A stretch of 64,000 bases of DNA, taken from positions 186,001-250,000 of the forward strand of contig NZ_JACWMW010000002.1 in assembly GCF_014773275.1 (NCBI RefSeq). Reading direction: 5' to 3'. The notes under the pieces were generated by a model. The model saw only the letters and a list, made by a program, of their open reading frames with translations, was not told the origin of the DNA and did not search any database. The stretch is from Mucilaginibacter rigui. Lineage in GTDB: Bacteria; Bacteroidota; Bacteroidia; Sphingobacteriales; Sphingobacteriaceae. The translations under genes were made by a program, and so were the position numbers. Below are positions 15,825-24,540 of the stretch, one piece after another (the stretch's first letter is position 1; each line of letters starts with the position of its first letter).

Positions 15825-16487
15825 ATGAAAAAACTAATTTTGAGCGCGCTGGCTGTTGCAGCGTTACAGTATTCATCAATGGCACAAACCATAAAATTAT
15901 TTGATGGCAAAACTACTACCGGCTGGCATGCTTATTTACAAAAAGACGCAGGCCCATGGAGCGTTGTTGACGGAGCCTTACAGTTTGACCCTAAAGCACC
16001 AAACTCGGCCGACCTGGTAACTGATGGCGAATACGAAAACTATGACCTTTCTGTAGACTGGAAAATCGCCGAAGGCGGTAACAGCGGGATCATTTTTGGC
16101 GTGCATGAAGACCCCGCATTAGGCGCAACCTATCTTTCGGGTATCGAGATGCAGGTATTGGATAACGTAAAGGCAGAAGATAACAAAAAACCCAGCCACC
16201 TGGCCGGTTCATTATATGATTTAAAAGCGGCCCCTGCCGACGCAGCAAAGCCTGCCGGCCAGTGGAACACAGCCAGGATCCGCAAAGATAAAGGCCACCT
16301 CACTTTTTGGCTTAACGGTAAAGAAACTGTTGACGTACAAATTGGCAGCCCCGAGTGGACAGAAATGCTGAACAACAGTAAATTTAAAACCTGGAAAGAT
16401 TTTGCTAAATATCCAAAAGGCCGCATCGCCCTGCAATCGCACGGTGCTGTTGTAGCATACAAAAACATCAAACTTAAACAACTGTAA
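15825..16487 (+). CDS. Secreted DUF1080 protein (3-keto-disaccharide hydrolase family)
   Basis: A 220-residue exported protein with a signal peptide of about 20 residues. IKLFDGKTTTGWH at the mature N-terminus and GNSGIIFGVHED are hallmarks of DUF1080, a jelly-roll lectin-like fold. Members of this family have been linked to hydrolysis of 3-keto-glucosides. The next two genes encode a GMC oxidoreductase and its Tat-exported small subunit, which could create such keto sugars. The frame runs back to 15720, but the ATG at 15825 begins a normal signal peptide. The gap to the GMC gene is 42 bp. Confidence 0.88.
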   Translation: MKKLILSALAVAALQYSSMAQTIKLFDGKTTTGWHAYLQKDAGPWSVVDGALQFDPKAPNSADLVTDGEYENYDLSVDWKIAEGGNSGIIFGVHEDPALGATYLSGIEMQVLDNVKAEDNKKPSHLAGSLYDLKAAPADAAKPAGQWNTARIRKDKGHLTFWLNGKETVDVQIGSPEWTEMLNNSKFKTWKDFAKYPKGRIALQSHGAVVAYKNIKLKQL

Positions 16488-16529
16488 TTTACCTGAGAAC
16501 AACCTAATTCTTTATAGTTCGACATATAA

Positions 16530-18266
16530 ATGGAAGATATTCAGATCAAAAAGTCCGGCACCGTTTACGACGCAATTGTAGTTGGTTCTGGCGCAGGCGG
16601 CGGCATGGCCGGTTACGTACTGGCCAATGCAGGCCTTAAAGTGCTGATGCTTGAAGCAGGCGCTTATTTCGACCCGAAAACAGATTCGCACCAGTTAAAA
16701 TGGGCGTGGGAATCGGCCCGGCGTGGTGCCGGCACAACCCGCCCGTTTGGTGATTTTGATGCGGCCTACGGCGGCTGGGAACTGGAGGGCGAACCTTACA
16801 CCCAAAAAGACGGTACCGAATTTGCCTGGTTCCGCTCGCGCATGCTGGGTGGCCGTACCAATCACTGGGGGCGCATCTCGTTACGCATGGGTCCTGAGGA
16901 TTTTAAACCAAAAGACGGACTTACCGATCCGTGGCCCATCTCGTATTCAGACCTGAAACCTTTTTATGATAAGGTTGACCGTATGATAGGCGTTTACGGA
17001 ACTGTTGAAAATATTGAAAGCGAACCCGATGGTATATTTTTGCCCCCGCCAAAACCGCGTTTAAATGAGCTTTTTATTAAACAAGGCGCAAGCAAAGCGG
17101 GTGTAAAAGTTATTACCGGCCGTGGTTCGGTATTAACCGAGGCTTTGCCCAATAATAAAGACCGTGGCGCATGCTTTTTTTGCGGGCAATGCGGCAGGTC
17201 ATGTAAAGTATATGGCGATTTTTCGGCATCATCATGCCTGGTTATCCCGGCTATAAAAACCGGCAACCTAAAAGTAATAACCAACGCTATGGTGCGCGAG
17301 GTGCTTACCGATAAAGAAGGCCAGGCAACAGGCGTATCATACGTAAATAAGGACGACTTGCAGGAATACCAGGTAAATGCCAAAATAGTAATACTTGGCG
17401 CCAGTGCCGGTGAAAGCGCACGATTGCTGCTCAACTCAAAATCGGCGGCTCACCCGGGTGGTTTGGCCAACAGCAGCGGCGTGGTTGGTAAATACCTGCA
17501 TGATAGTACCGGCTCGGGCGCAGGTGGTTTCCTTCCGCAACTGATGGACCGTAAGCGTTACAATGAAGATGGTGTGGGCAGTGTGCACATTTACTCGCCG
17601 TGGTGGCTTGATAATAAAAAACTAAACTTCCCGCGTGGATATCATATCGAGTACGGTGGGGGTATGCACATGCCATCATACGGTTTTGGCGGCGGTATAC
17701 AGGATATGAACGGCGCCGTACCGGGCCGCGATGGCAAAAAGAAAGACGGCGGCGGCTACGGTGCATCATTAAAAGATGATTACCGCAGGTTTTATGGCAC
17801 ACAGGTTGGCATGGCCGGCCGTGGTACTGCAATTGCCCGTGCCGATAACTATTGCGAAATTGACCCTAACGGTGTGGTTGACAAATATGGTATCCCGGTA
17901 TTGCGTTTCCACTACAAATGGACCAACGACGAGATAAACCAGGCCAAGCACATGCAGGAGACCTTCCAGGAGATATTGCATAACATGGGGGCTATTTACG
18001 GCGAAATGCAAGGCAAAGATACCAATTATGGCTTAGAAGCACCCGGCAAGATCATCCACGAGGTGGGTACCGTGCGCATGGGCGACGATCCAAAAAAATC
18101 GGCATTGAATAAATATTGCCAGGCGCATGATTGTAATAACCTTTTTGTGGTTGATGCCGCGCCATTTGTGCAACAAGGCGATAAAAACGCAACCTGGACC
18201 ATACTTGCATTAAGCATGCGTACCGCAGAATATATTTTATCACAACGTAAAAAACTTAACGTATAA
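16530..18266 (+). CDS. GMC-family FAD oxidoreductase, gluconate/glucose dehydrogenase-like large subunit
   Basis: A 578-residue flavoprotein. VVGSGAGGGMAGYVL near residue 18 binds the FAD ADP part; HEVGTVRMG near residue 510 and the later NATWTILAL segment supply the C-terminal His and Asn of the GMC active site. CFFCGQCGRSC places four cysteines at 215, 218, 221 and 225, similar in density to the Fe-S-binding cysteines known in FAD-glucose dehydrogenase alpha subunits. There is no signal peptide; related enzymes are carried through Tat by their small subunit, encoded here four bases downstream. It probably oxidises a sugar, perhaps at C3, in the periplasm. No cytochrome c subunit is adjacent. 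Confidence 0.9.
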   Translation: MEDIQIKKSGTVYDAIVVGSGAGGGMAGYVLANAGLKVLMLEAGAYFDPKTDSHQLKWAWESARRGAGTTRPFGDFDAAYGGWELEGEPYTQKDGTEFAWFRSRMLGGRTNHWGRISLRMGPEDFKPKDGLTDPWPISYSDLKPFYDKVDRMIGVYGTVENIESEPDGIFLPPPKPRLNELFIKQGASKAGVKVITGRGSVLTEALPNNKDRGACFFCGQCGRSCKVYGDFSASSCLVIPAIKTGNLKVITNAMVREVLTDKEGQATGVSYVNKDDLQEYQVNAKIVILGASAGESARLLLNSKSAAHPGGLANSSGVVGKYLHDSTGSGAGGFLPQLMDRKRYNEDGVGSVHIYSPWWLDNKKLNFPRGYHIEYGGGMHMPSYGFGGGIQDMNGAVPGRDGKKKDGGGYGASLKDDYRRFYGTQVGMAGRGTAIARADNYCEIDPNGVVDKYGIPVLRFHYKWTNDEINQAKHMQETFQEILHNMGAIYGEMQGKDTNYGLEAPGKIIHEVGTVRMGDDPKKSALNKYCQAHDCNNLFVVDAAPFVQQGDKNATWTILALSMRTAEYILSQRKKLNV

Positions 18267-18270
18267 GGCC

Positions 18271-18906
18271 ATGAACAGACGCGAATCCCTTAAAGCAATA
18301 GGTTTAGGAACTTTAACAACCGGGCTTTTAATAGGCGTTGGTTGCAAACCGGGCGAAAAAGCTGCCCCAGAGGTTACTAATGGAAAAGCAGCCGCAGTAC
18401 CCGGCCGCATGCCCGAAGAAGTAGAACGTGAAAATAAGATCAAGGCCGAAAAGTATTTTGATGAGCACGAAATGGCTACCATTACCATACTGGCCGATAT
18501 TATTATCCCTAAAGATGCGCACTCGGGCAGTGCATCTGATGCGGGTGTACCCGCCTTTATTGAGTTTATTGTAAAAGATATCCCAAGCCACAAATTACCT
18601 ATGCGCGGCGGCCTTAAATGGCTGGATATGCATTGCCTTAATACCTATGGCAATCCATTTATTAAGTGTAGCAGCAAGCAACAAACAGAAGTGCTTGACC
18701 AAATAGCTTATCCGTATAAGGCCAAACCAGAAATGGCGCAGGGTGTAGCCTTTTTTAACCGCATGCGCGATCTGACAGCCTCTGGCTTTTGGAGCAGCGA
18801 AATGGGCACCAAAGATATTGGCTATGCAGGTAACGCCCCCAACAAATGGACAGGCGTACCAGCCGACGTATTAAAGCAATACGGAATGGAAAACGTAACG
18901 ATATAA
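18271..18906 (+). CDS. Gluconate 2-dehydrogenase subunit 3 family protein (Tat small subunit)
   Basis: A 211-residue partner of the GMC enzyme. The N-terminus has NRRESLK, a Tat motif, then a glycine- and leucine-rich helix ending IGVGC, which could be a lipidation site at Cys25 although the lipobox is weak. The body is the all-helical Gluconate_2-dh3 domain with the TILADIIIPKD start typical of the family. It should escort the flavoprotein across the membrane and help bind it there. It starts four bases after the GMC stop and is followed by a strong terminator. Confidence 0.9.
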   Translation: MNRRESLKAIGLGTLTTGLLIGVGCKPGEKAAPEVTNGKAAAVPGRMPEEVERENKIKAEKYFDEHEMATITILADIIIPKDAHSGSASDAGVPAFIEFIVKDIPSHKLPMRGGLKWLDMHCLNTYGNPFIKCSSKQQTEVLDQIAYPYKAKPEMAQGVAFFNRMRDLTASGFWSSEMGTKDIGYAGNAPNKWTGVPADVLKQYGMENVTI

Positions 18907-18912
18907 AAAATG

Positions 18913-18945
18913 AAAGCGCTCTGAAAGGGGCGCTTTTCTTTTTAA
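18913..18945 (+). terminator. Rho-independent terminator after the GMC operon
   Basis: A 10-bp stem, AAAGCGCTCT with GGGGCGCTTT (two G-T pairs), closes a GAAA tetraloop and is followed by TCTTTTT. Confidence 0.85.
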
Positions 18946-18965
18946 CAATATTATACGTTTAAGGA

Positions 18966-19356
18966 GGCTCCGCTGGAGCCCGCAGCTTATCCCCACTTAT
19001 CTATAAACAGGATGCTCCTACGGAGCGTTAGCACGTTATATCGGCTCCAGCGGAGCCACGTGTTTGTAGTATTTCTGACATTATATCTTTTGACTCAGTA
19101 GGAGTCTCCTAAAGAAGGTTTCGATATGAAATATTAGAATATCAATCTATCGGGGTAACTCCTGCAGAGCAAAAAGATATTTGGATTTCTACAAAGCGGC
19201 AGCCTCTACGAGGCTGATTTTTTTTAGCCTACTATATCTAACCGAGCAGAAAGGTTGGTAGTGTTATTTGATGAGTTGCTTTTGAGAATGCTCCGTTAGG
19301 AGCTACCGCTTTGTAGTAAAGTACAATGCGATATTGCGTGCCGTAGGTACGGTACC
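18966..19356. repeat. Family B palindrome cluster in a 450-bp gene-free stretch
   Basis: At least seven short palindromes with 3-5 nt centres: GGCTCC-GCT-GGAGCC (18966), GCTCC-TAC-GGAGC (19014), GGCTCC-AGC-GGAGCC (19043), TAGGAG-T-CTCCTA (19099), AGCCTC-TAC-GAGGCT (19201), GCTCC-GTTA-GGAGC (19290) and CCGTA-GG-TACGG (19341). The last two flank TACCGCTTTGTAG, as in the copy at 62583-62646. CTACAAAGCGGC near 19190 is the inverted counterpart of that block. No open reading frame of note lies here. It occupies the space between the GMC operon terminator and the response regulator stop codon. Confidence 0.8.
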
Positions 19357-19358
19357 CA

Positions 19359-20036
19359 TCAGCTAAACCACTTTTTACTGGTAGCCACTTTTATGGCCGA
19401 TGCTTTATTGCAAACGTGCAGCTTATCGTAAATATTGGCTATGTGCTTGCGTACGGTGTGCGGGCTTATAAACAGGCGCTCGCCTATTTCCTGGTAATTC
19501 AGGCCATCTACAATTCGGTTAAGTATCTCCATTTCGCGGGTTGATAGCAGGTGCTCATCTTCTTCAATGGCCTTAACCGGCTCGGTTACATTAGGCGTGT
19601 TCCTTAACAAGGCCAATGCTTTACGTGCAATGCGTGGCGACATGGGTACGCCGCCCTCATATACTATCCCGGTAATGGCTTTAACAATATTAGATACTTT
19701 TTCATCTTTCAGTAAATACCCGCTCGCACCGGCTTTAATGGCCTCAAAAAGCTTATCATCATCATCAAAAACAGTAAGCATTAAAAAATGCATTTCGGGA
19801 TATAAGCTTTTGGCTATGGCAACGGCTTCAATGCCATCCATTACAGGCATCTCAATATCCATCAAAACCACTTGCGGGCGCTTTTCTGCGGCCAGTGGCT
19901 TTAGTTGCTCTATAAAACCGGCCCCATCCCCTGCTTGCAGCACTATGTCTATCTCTTTATAATAGGAGATATTGTTAACCAACGCTTCGCGAAGCAATCG
20001 TTTATCATCAACAATAGCAACCGGTATATGGCTCAT
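19359..20036 (-). CDS. Orphan NarL/FixJ-type response regulator
   Basis: A 225-residue two-domain regulator. The receiver has acidic residues at 10-11, the phospho-acceptor Asp60 in VLMDIEMPVMDG, and the Lys in GYLLKDEK. The C-terminal LuxR helix-turn-helix runs from LSTREMEIL to VRKHIANIYDKL. It should bind DNA when phosphorylated. No histidine kinase gene is adjacent, so the partner lies elsewhere. The ATG at 20036 starts right before the receiver; the frame back to 20093 adds only unconserved residues. Confidence 0.9.
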   Translation of the reverse strand: MSHIPVAIVDDKRLLREALVNNISYYKEIDIVLQAGDGAGFIEQLKPLAAEKRPQVVLMDIEMPVMDGIEAVAIAKSLYPEMHFLMLTVFDDDDKLFEAIKAGASGYLLKDEKVSNIVKAITGIVYEGGVPMSPRIARKALALLRNTPNVTEPVKAIEEDEHLLSTREMEILNRIVDGLNYQEIGERLFISPHTVRKHIANIYDKLHVCNKASAIKVATSKKWFS

Positions 20037-20086
20037 AGTAATCAAAGTTATCTCCTTTAAAAATAACGATATTAAATTAATAAAGC

Positions 20087-20116
20087 CATCCAAATTATAT
20101 GGACAGCCTTTATTAT
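20087..20116 (-). terminator. Possible terminator between the barrel gene and the response regulator
   Basis: On the minus strand AATAAAGGCTGTCC can pair imperfectly with GGATGGCTTTATT. The mismatch in the stem keeps confidence low. Confidence 0.35.
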
Positions 20117-20155
20117 TGTTGATTTTCGAATATTAATTATTTGTTTTTTTGTTTT

Positions 20156-20668
20156 TTAGAAGTTAAAGCCAACGCGCAGGCCCATAAAGCCCGCGCCCTG
20201 GTAACCCTCGTACCTGATGCTGGCATCAAATCCCCCCAGTTCTACACCAACACCCGGTGCGTAAGTAAAGTGTGTGCTGCCAACAGACTGCAAATCGCCG
20301 TTAGAATCACTATAATACGACCTTACAATTGTTGCCCCTGCTTCGGCAATACCGTAAAAGTTACCGCCAAATTTATATTTATAACCAGCCTTAACGGGTA
20401 TGTTTAATTGTGCTTTGGTATCTATACCCAGGTTAGAGAGATCTTTGGGTAAAAAAGCAATAGCGCCCGATGTTAAAGTAACAGCGCTTGCATCGTCAAT
20501 ACCAAAAGCTGCACGTATTGTTAAACCGGCGCCAACGTTATAGGCAGATTTTAATGCGCCTACAGGCAGTGCACCTTCAACACCCAAACCAAGCTTGAAA
20601 CCCTGCGCATGCGATCTTGTAGCAAAACCGGCCAGGATGATGATTGCGATAGTAACGATTTTTTTCAT
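20156..20668 (-). CDS. Small outer-membrane beta-barrel protein
   Basis: A 170-residue exported protein with a signal peptide of about 21 residues ending SHAQ. The mature part shows strands of alternating polar and apolar residues, PVKAGYKYKFGGNFYGIAEAGA, and ends GLRVGFNF, whose final Phe suits BAM recognition. It fits the OmpA-like/PorT-type eight-strand barrel group. The frame runs back to 20743, but the ATG at 20668 begins the signal peptide. Function unknown. Confidence 0.75.
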   Translation of the reverse strand: MKKIVTIAIIILAGFATRSHAQGFKLGLGVEGALPVGALKSAYNVGAGLTIRAAFGIDDASAVTLTSGAIAFLPKDLSNLGIDTKAQLNIPVKAGYKYKFGGNFYGIAEAGATIVRSYYSDSNGDLQSVGSTHFTYAPGVGVELGGFDASIRYEGYQGAGFMGLRVGFNF

Positions 20669-20742
20669 TGTTTTAAGATTTAAGTATTTATTATTTGTTA
20701 GGTTTAATAGTGCTAAGCAACAGCAATATAGCCGGGTTAGCA

Positions 20743-20760
20743 ATACCGCATTTGCGGTAT
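20743..20760. promoter_or_regulatory. Palindrome upstream of the barrel gene
   Basis: ATACCGCA-TT-TGCGGTAT is a perfect 8-bp inverted repeat about 75 bp upstream of the barrel start. It could be an operator or a leader hairpin. The rest of the 306-bp region 20669-20974 holds AT-rich sequence and probably two divergent promoters; I see nothing else in it. Confidence 0.35.
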
Positions 20761-20974
20761 ATTGTTACGTAATTATATAGGGATGAACGCCACTATATAT
20801 AACAATCCGATCCTAAAGTGCTCACACTTTCCAGCCCTTGGATAAATTATTTAATACCCTATTTATATATCTCTATAAGCTAACATCCTTTACAAACGTT
20901 ACATCTTTACTTAATAAAACATAAGGTGTGCCCCGTTCATAAAAATCAATTAATTTGCGCTCTATTTAAGGCTG

Positions 20975-21718
20975 ATGTTTTTTATACTTTCTAAAGTGCT
21001 TGTTGTATTTATCTTTCCGCTTACCTGGGTATTGGGTTTGCTGATCTATGCTGCTTTCACAAAAAGGCAAAAGTACAAGCAAAAGATTTTAATAACAGCA
21101 ATAGCCCTGCTCTACTTTTTCTCGAACCGGTTTACAGCCGATACAATGGCCCGTATCTGGGATGTGGCGCCCTATCAGCCATCAGCAAAAACCTATAGCT
21201 GTGTTGTGCTTTTGGGCGGGTTTGTTTCAGAGGACGAAAGTGGCCAGGGTTATTTTAACTGGGTGACTGATCGCTACACGCAGGCCACTAAATTACTGGC
21301 AAGCCATACCGCCTCGCACTTATTATTTAGCGGCGGCAATTCGGATATTTACCCTGATGGGTTTAGTGAGGCTGGTTTTGTTAAAGCTGAATTAAAAAAA
21401 CAAAACTTTGCCGATAGCCTGATCCTTTTAGATAGTAAAGCCCGCAATACAGCCGAAAATGCCATATTTGCTAAACAATTATTAAAGCAGGCTAATTTAC
21501 AACCGCCCTATTTGATGGTTACATCGGCATTTCATATGCGGCGGGCAATGCTGATATTTAAAAAGGCCGGTATAAACGTTGTGCCTTATACAAGTAATAA
21601 TATGGCACCTACAAGGCATATTTATTTAAAAGATTTTTTGCCCGATGTTGATGCCATAGCGCAATGGAATTTATATATTAAAGAAGTGGTGGGCTACGTA
21701 GTAGCCAGCCTTAACTGA
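20975..21718 (+). CDS. YdcF/SanA/ElyC family membrane protein (DUF218)
   Basis: A 247-residue protein with two N-terminal helices (about residues 3-27 and 36-52) and a DUF218 domain. VVLLGGF, LLFSGGNSD, DSKARNTAENA and MVTSAFHMRRA follow the family order, including the conserved Arg-Asn-Thr-x-Glu-Asn motif. E. coli members affect envelope integrity and peptidoglycan or ECA metabolism. The GH43 gene starts 10 bp downstream, so the two are probably cotranscribed, although no functional link is known. Confidence 0.88.
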   Translation: MFFILSKVLVVFIFPLTWVLGLLIYAAFTKRQKYKQKILITAIALLYFFSNRFTADTMARIWDVAPYQPSAKTYSCVVLLGGFVSEDESGQGYFNWVTDRYTQATKLLASHTASHLLFSGGNSDIYPDGFSEAGFVKAELKKQNFADSLILLDSKARNTAENAIFAKQLLKQANLQPPYLMVTSAFHMRRAMLIFKKAGINVVPYTSNNMAPTRHIYLKDFLPDVDAIAQWNLYIKEVVGYVVASLN

Positions 21719-21728
21719 TACAAAAACT

Positions 21729-22715
21729 ATGAAAAAAACACTGCTATTACTATTACTGCCTGCCTCGTTATTACAGGTAGCTTACGCTCAAAAAAGCCCT
21801 AAAAAAACAACATCTGGCAACCCTATAGCCGAGGGTTGGTACGCCGACCCGGAGGCAACTATATTTGGTAAAGAATATTGGGTTTATCCAACCTACTCGG
21901 ATAAATATGATAAGCAGGTGCATTTTGACGCCTTTTCTTCGCCAGACCTGGTGAACTGGACCAAGCACCCGAACGTGCTCGATTCATCGAACGTAAAATG
22001 GGCCAAACGCGCTATGTGGGCTCCCGCTATTATAAAAAAGGATAATAAGTACTATTTCTTTTTCGGGGCAAATGATATACAAAGCGATAAAGCTTATGGA
22101 GGCATAGGTATTGCCGTGGCCGATAAACCCGAAGGCCCGTTTAAGGATTATTTAGGCAAACCGCTTATTGATAAGTTTTACAACGGCGCCCAGCCAATAG
22201 ACCAGTATGTGTTTAAAGATACCGACGGCCAATACTATATTATTTATGGCGGATGGGGCCACTGCAACATCGCGAAGCTAAAAAATGATTTTACAGGCAT
22301 TGAGCCTGCTGCTGATGGCAAAACCTTTAAAGAGATAACCCCCGAAGGTTATGTTGAAGGGCCTGTTATGTTTATTCGTAACGGTAAATATTACTTTATG
22401 TGGAGCGAGGGCGGGTGGACAGGCCCCGATTACCGCGTGGCTTACGCCATTGGCAATAGTATAAATGGCCCGTTCAAAAAAATTGGCACCATATTACAGC
22501 AGGATGCGGCTATAGCCACCGGCGCCGGCCACCATTCGGTGATTAAAGTACCGGGTAAAGACGAATGGTATATTGTTTATCACCGCCGCCCCCTAACTGA
22601 AACCGACGGCAACCACCGTGTTACCTGTATTGATAAAATGACCTTTGATAAGGATGGGTTGATAAACCCCGTGAAGATCACAAATGAAGGGGTTACAGCG
22701 AATAGGTTGAAGTAG
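21729..22715 (+). CDS. Secreted GH43 family glycoside hydrolase
   Basis: A 328-residue five-bladed propeller enzyme with a signal peptide of about 20 residues. The GH43 triad is visible: catalytic base Asp40 in WYADPEAT, pKa-modulating Asp158 in QPIDQYVF and general acid Glu210 in YVEGPVMF. MWAPAII is the typical blade-two segment. Members act on arabinans, xylans or arabinogalactans as arabinofuranosidases or xylosidases; this one has no extra binding module. It forms a likely unit with the YdcF-like gene and ends at a bidirectional terminator. Confidence 0.9.
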   Translation: MKKTLLLLLLPASLLQVAYAQKSPKKTTSGNPIAEGWYADPEATIFGKEYWVYPTYSDKYDKQVHFDAFSSPDLVNWTKHPNVLDSSNVKWAKRAMWAPAIIKKDNKYYFFFGANDIQSDKAYGGIGIAVADKPEGPFKDYLGKPLIDKFYNGAQPIDQYVFKDTDGQYYIIYGGWGHCNIAKLKNDFTGIEPAADGKTFKEITPEGYVEGPVMFIRNGKYYFMWSEGGWTGPDYRVAYAIGNSINGPFKKIGTILQQDAAIATGAGHHSVIKVPGKDEWYIVYHRRPLTETDGNHRVTCIDKMTFDKDGLINPVKITNEGVTANRLK

Positions 22716-22737
22716 AGATATATTATTATTATTGCCA

Positions 22738-22753
22738 CAAGCGAAGACGCTTG
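22738..22753. repeat. Short palindrome, another dispersed-repeat type
   Basis: CAAGCG-AAGA-CGCTTG just after the GH43 stop, followed by GCGGTAGCGGGGAC. Only one copy is seen in this window. Confidence 0.35.
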
Positions 22754-22775
22754 CGGTAGCGGGGACAAAAATTAA

Positions 22776-22840
22776 TGTCATGGTGAGCTTGTCGAACCAT
22801 TAGCCGCGCGTTTAAGTCTTCGACCAGCTTCGACTGACAG
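22776..22840 (-). repeat. Solo copy of family C palindrome
   Basis: TGTCATGGTGAGCTTGTCGA, then ACCATTAGCC, then AAGTCTTCGACCAGCTTCGA and CTGACAG. It is the reverse complement of the unit tandemly repeated at 32961-33386, with a changed centre (GCGCGTTT). Confidence 0.8.
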
Positions 22841-22852
22841 ACCGTTTAATAC

Positions 22853-22887
22853 AAAGAAGCCGCTGATAATTCAGCGGCTTCTTTTTT
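22853..22887. terminator. Bidirectional terminator between convergent GH43 and Gfo/Idh genes
   Basis: AAAGAAGCCGCTGA and TCAGCGGCTTCTTT form a perfect 14-bp stem with a TAAT loop. The plus strand has the longer T tract. Confidence 0.88.
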
Positions 22888-22915
22888 ATATATTGATTCT
22901 TATCATCTCCCGGTT

Positions 22916-24313
22916 CTACCCCACTATCTTCATATTCTCGGCATCCCAATGGATAATTTTATTCTGAAAGTAGCTGTCGTTACAGGCCAGTGCCGGCGCT
23001 GCCGCTCTAAAACCAAACACAGCATCCTCTACCACGGGCTTACCCGTACGTACCGAATCCATAAAGTTGGCGAAGTGGTCGTTAGAGGCATTGTAGCCAT
23101 CAGGTGCGCGGTAGGTTATGGGGTCAAATTTTGGCCTTGTGCGTTGCTCCTGGGTATAGCGTTTGTTGTAATCGTCCATTAAACGTTTTTGCTCGGCTTC
23201 GGTATAGGTAAAGTACGAATCCCAGCCGCCAATACCCGGTGCTGCTGCCAGCTTATTCTGCTGTATCCTGAAGCTTTCACCCTCGCCGCCAATATCCATC
23301 ACCCCTTCCGATCCTACGATCTTGGTTGTGGTTTTATCGCCCTCGCCACTAATAAAATTAACCCTTAAAGTAACCTGGAACGCCGGGTGCTCTTTGGTTT
23401 CGCCATAACGCACAACAGCGCTCATTACGTCAGGCACGTTGCGGCCATCCTTCCAATAAGCCAGGTCGCCTATAGAATAAATACTCTCAGGCCCTTTTGA
23501 TCCGGTTATAAAGTGGATGCCGGTTAATAAATGCACAAACAAATCGCCTGCAACACCGGTACCATACTCCCGGTAATTTCTCCATCTAAAAAAACGCTTC
23601 GGGTCAAAATCCATTTTCTTATCTGCGTTTGCCTGGTAACGCGCCCAATCAACATTTTTAATGTTTCCGTCAGTCGGGATAGTATATTGCCATGCGCCCA
23701 AAGCATCCTGCCGGTTAAACGAGGCCTCAATAGAATTGATCTTACCAATAGCACCCGACTCGTACATTTCTTTTGCTTTACGGTATGCAATGCTGCTAAC
23801 CCGCTGGCTACCCACCTGAAACACCATCTTGGTTTCTTTTTGCACCCTTATCTCCTCCAAGCCCTGGCTTATTTTATGCACCATTGGTTTTTCGCTGTAA
23901 ACGGCTTTGCCTTTGCGCATGGCATCCATGGCTATCTGGCTGTGCCAGTTATCGCTGGTGGCAACTATAACAGCATCTATATCCTTACGGTCCAGTAATT
24001 CGCGGTGGTCCATGGTGGTAAAAAGGGTTTTCCCGTAAACCTCTTTGGCGTGTTCCAGGCGGCCTTTGTACAGGTCGCAGGCGCCAACCATCTCTACACC
24101 TGGCACGGTCAACGCAGCATTGGTATCGTTGTAACCCATTATCCCCATACCAATAGTTGCTATCCGTATCTTGTCGTTAGGAGATACGCGCTTTTCGGCC
24201 CGTAATATCCTCACTTCATTTTCTTCTTTAGCTGCTAAGCTGGTAAGCGATGCGGATGTCAGTAAAACTGAGGTACCCAGGTGTTTCAAAAACTTTCTAC
24301 GGTCTGTGCTCAT
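22916..24313 (-). CDS. Tat-exported Gfo/Idh/MocA family oxidoreductase
   Basis: A 465-residue NAD(P)-dependent oxidoreductase. Tat motif DRRKFLKHLG at the N-terminus; the Rossmann domain has IATIGMGIMGYND and a VIVATSDNWH strand, and the substrate domain has YSEKPMVH with the conserved Glu-Lys-Pro. Exported members carry tightly bound NAD(H) in known glycoside hydrolase-like or keto-sugar systems. It probably acts on a sugar or keto-glycoside in the periplasm, consistent with the GMC/DUF1080 genes 5 kb away. The ATG at 24313 starts the Tat signal, so the frame to 24364 is not used. Confidence 0.88.
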   Translation of the reverse strand: MSTDRRKFLKHLGTSVLLTSASLTSLAAKEENEVRILRAEKRVSPNDKIRIATIGMGIMGYNDTNAALTVPGVEMVGACDLYKGRLEHAKEVYGKTLFTTMDHRELLDRKDIDAVIVATSDNWHSQIAMDAMRKGKAVYSEKPMVHKISQGLEEIRVQKETKMVFQVGSQRVSSIAYRKAKEMYESGAIGKINSIEASFNRQDALGAWQYTIPTDGNIKNVDWARYQANADKKMDFDPKRFFRWRNYREYGTGVAGDLFVHLLTGIHFITGSKGPESIYSIGDLAYWKDGRNVPDVMSAVVRYGETKEHPAFQVTLRVNFISGEGDKTTTKIVGSEGVMDIGGEGESFRIQQNKLAAAPGIGGWDSYFTYTEAEQKRLMDDYNKRYTQEQRTRPKFDPITYRAPDGYNASNDHFANFMDSVRTGKPVVEDAVFGFRAAAPALACNDSYFQNKIIHWDAENMKIVG

Positions 24314-24466
24314 TTTGTTAAATAAATTAAGCTTTAATAATTGGTTAATTAATTGCAGGGGCAATTAAGGGTTTAAAAAAGGCAATTTAATAAAAATACC
24401 AAAACGAAAAAGCCTTTACCTATATTAATATACAGTTAGTTAACTACTGTATTTAAAACTACAAAA

Positions 24467-24492
24467 AACTTTTTAATTTTATTTAAAAAGTT
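24467..24492. promoter_or_regulatory. Inverted repeat upstream of the GH20 gene
   Basis: AACTTTTTAA and TTAAAAAGTT, a perfect 10-bp inverted repeat with a 6-nt spacer, about 50 bp before the GH20 ATG. A second palindrome, TAGTTAACTA, lies at about 24437-24446. They could be operators in the region between the divergent Gfo/Idh and GH20 genes. Confidence 0.3.
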
Positions 24493-24540
24493 ATAAATTG
24501 CAGATGATTACCCCAATCTGTAAACCATCAATTATAGTGT

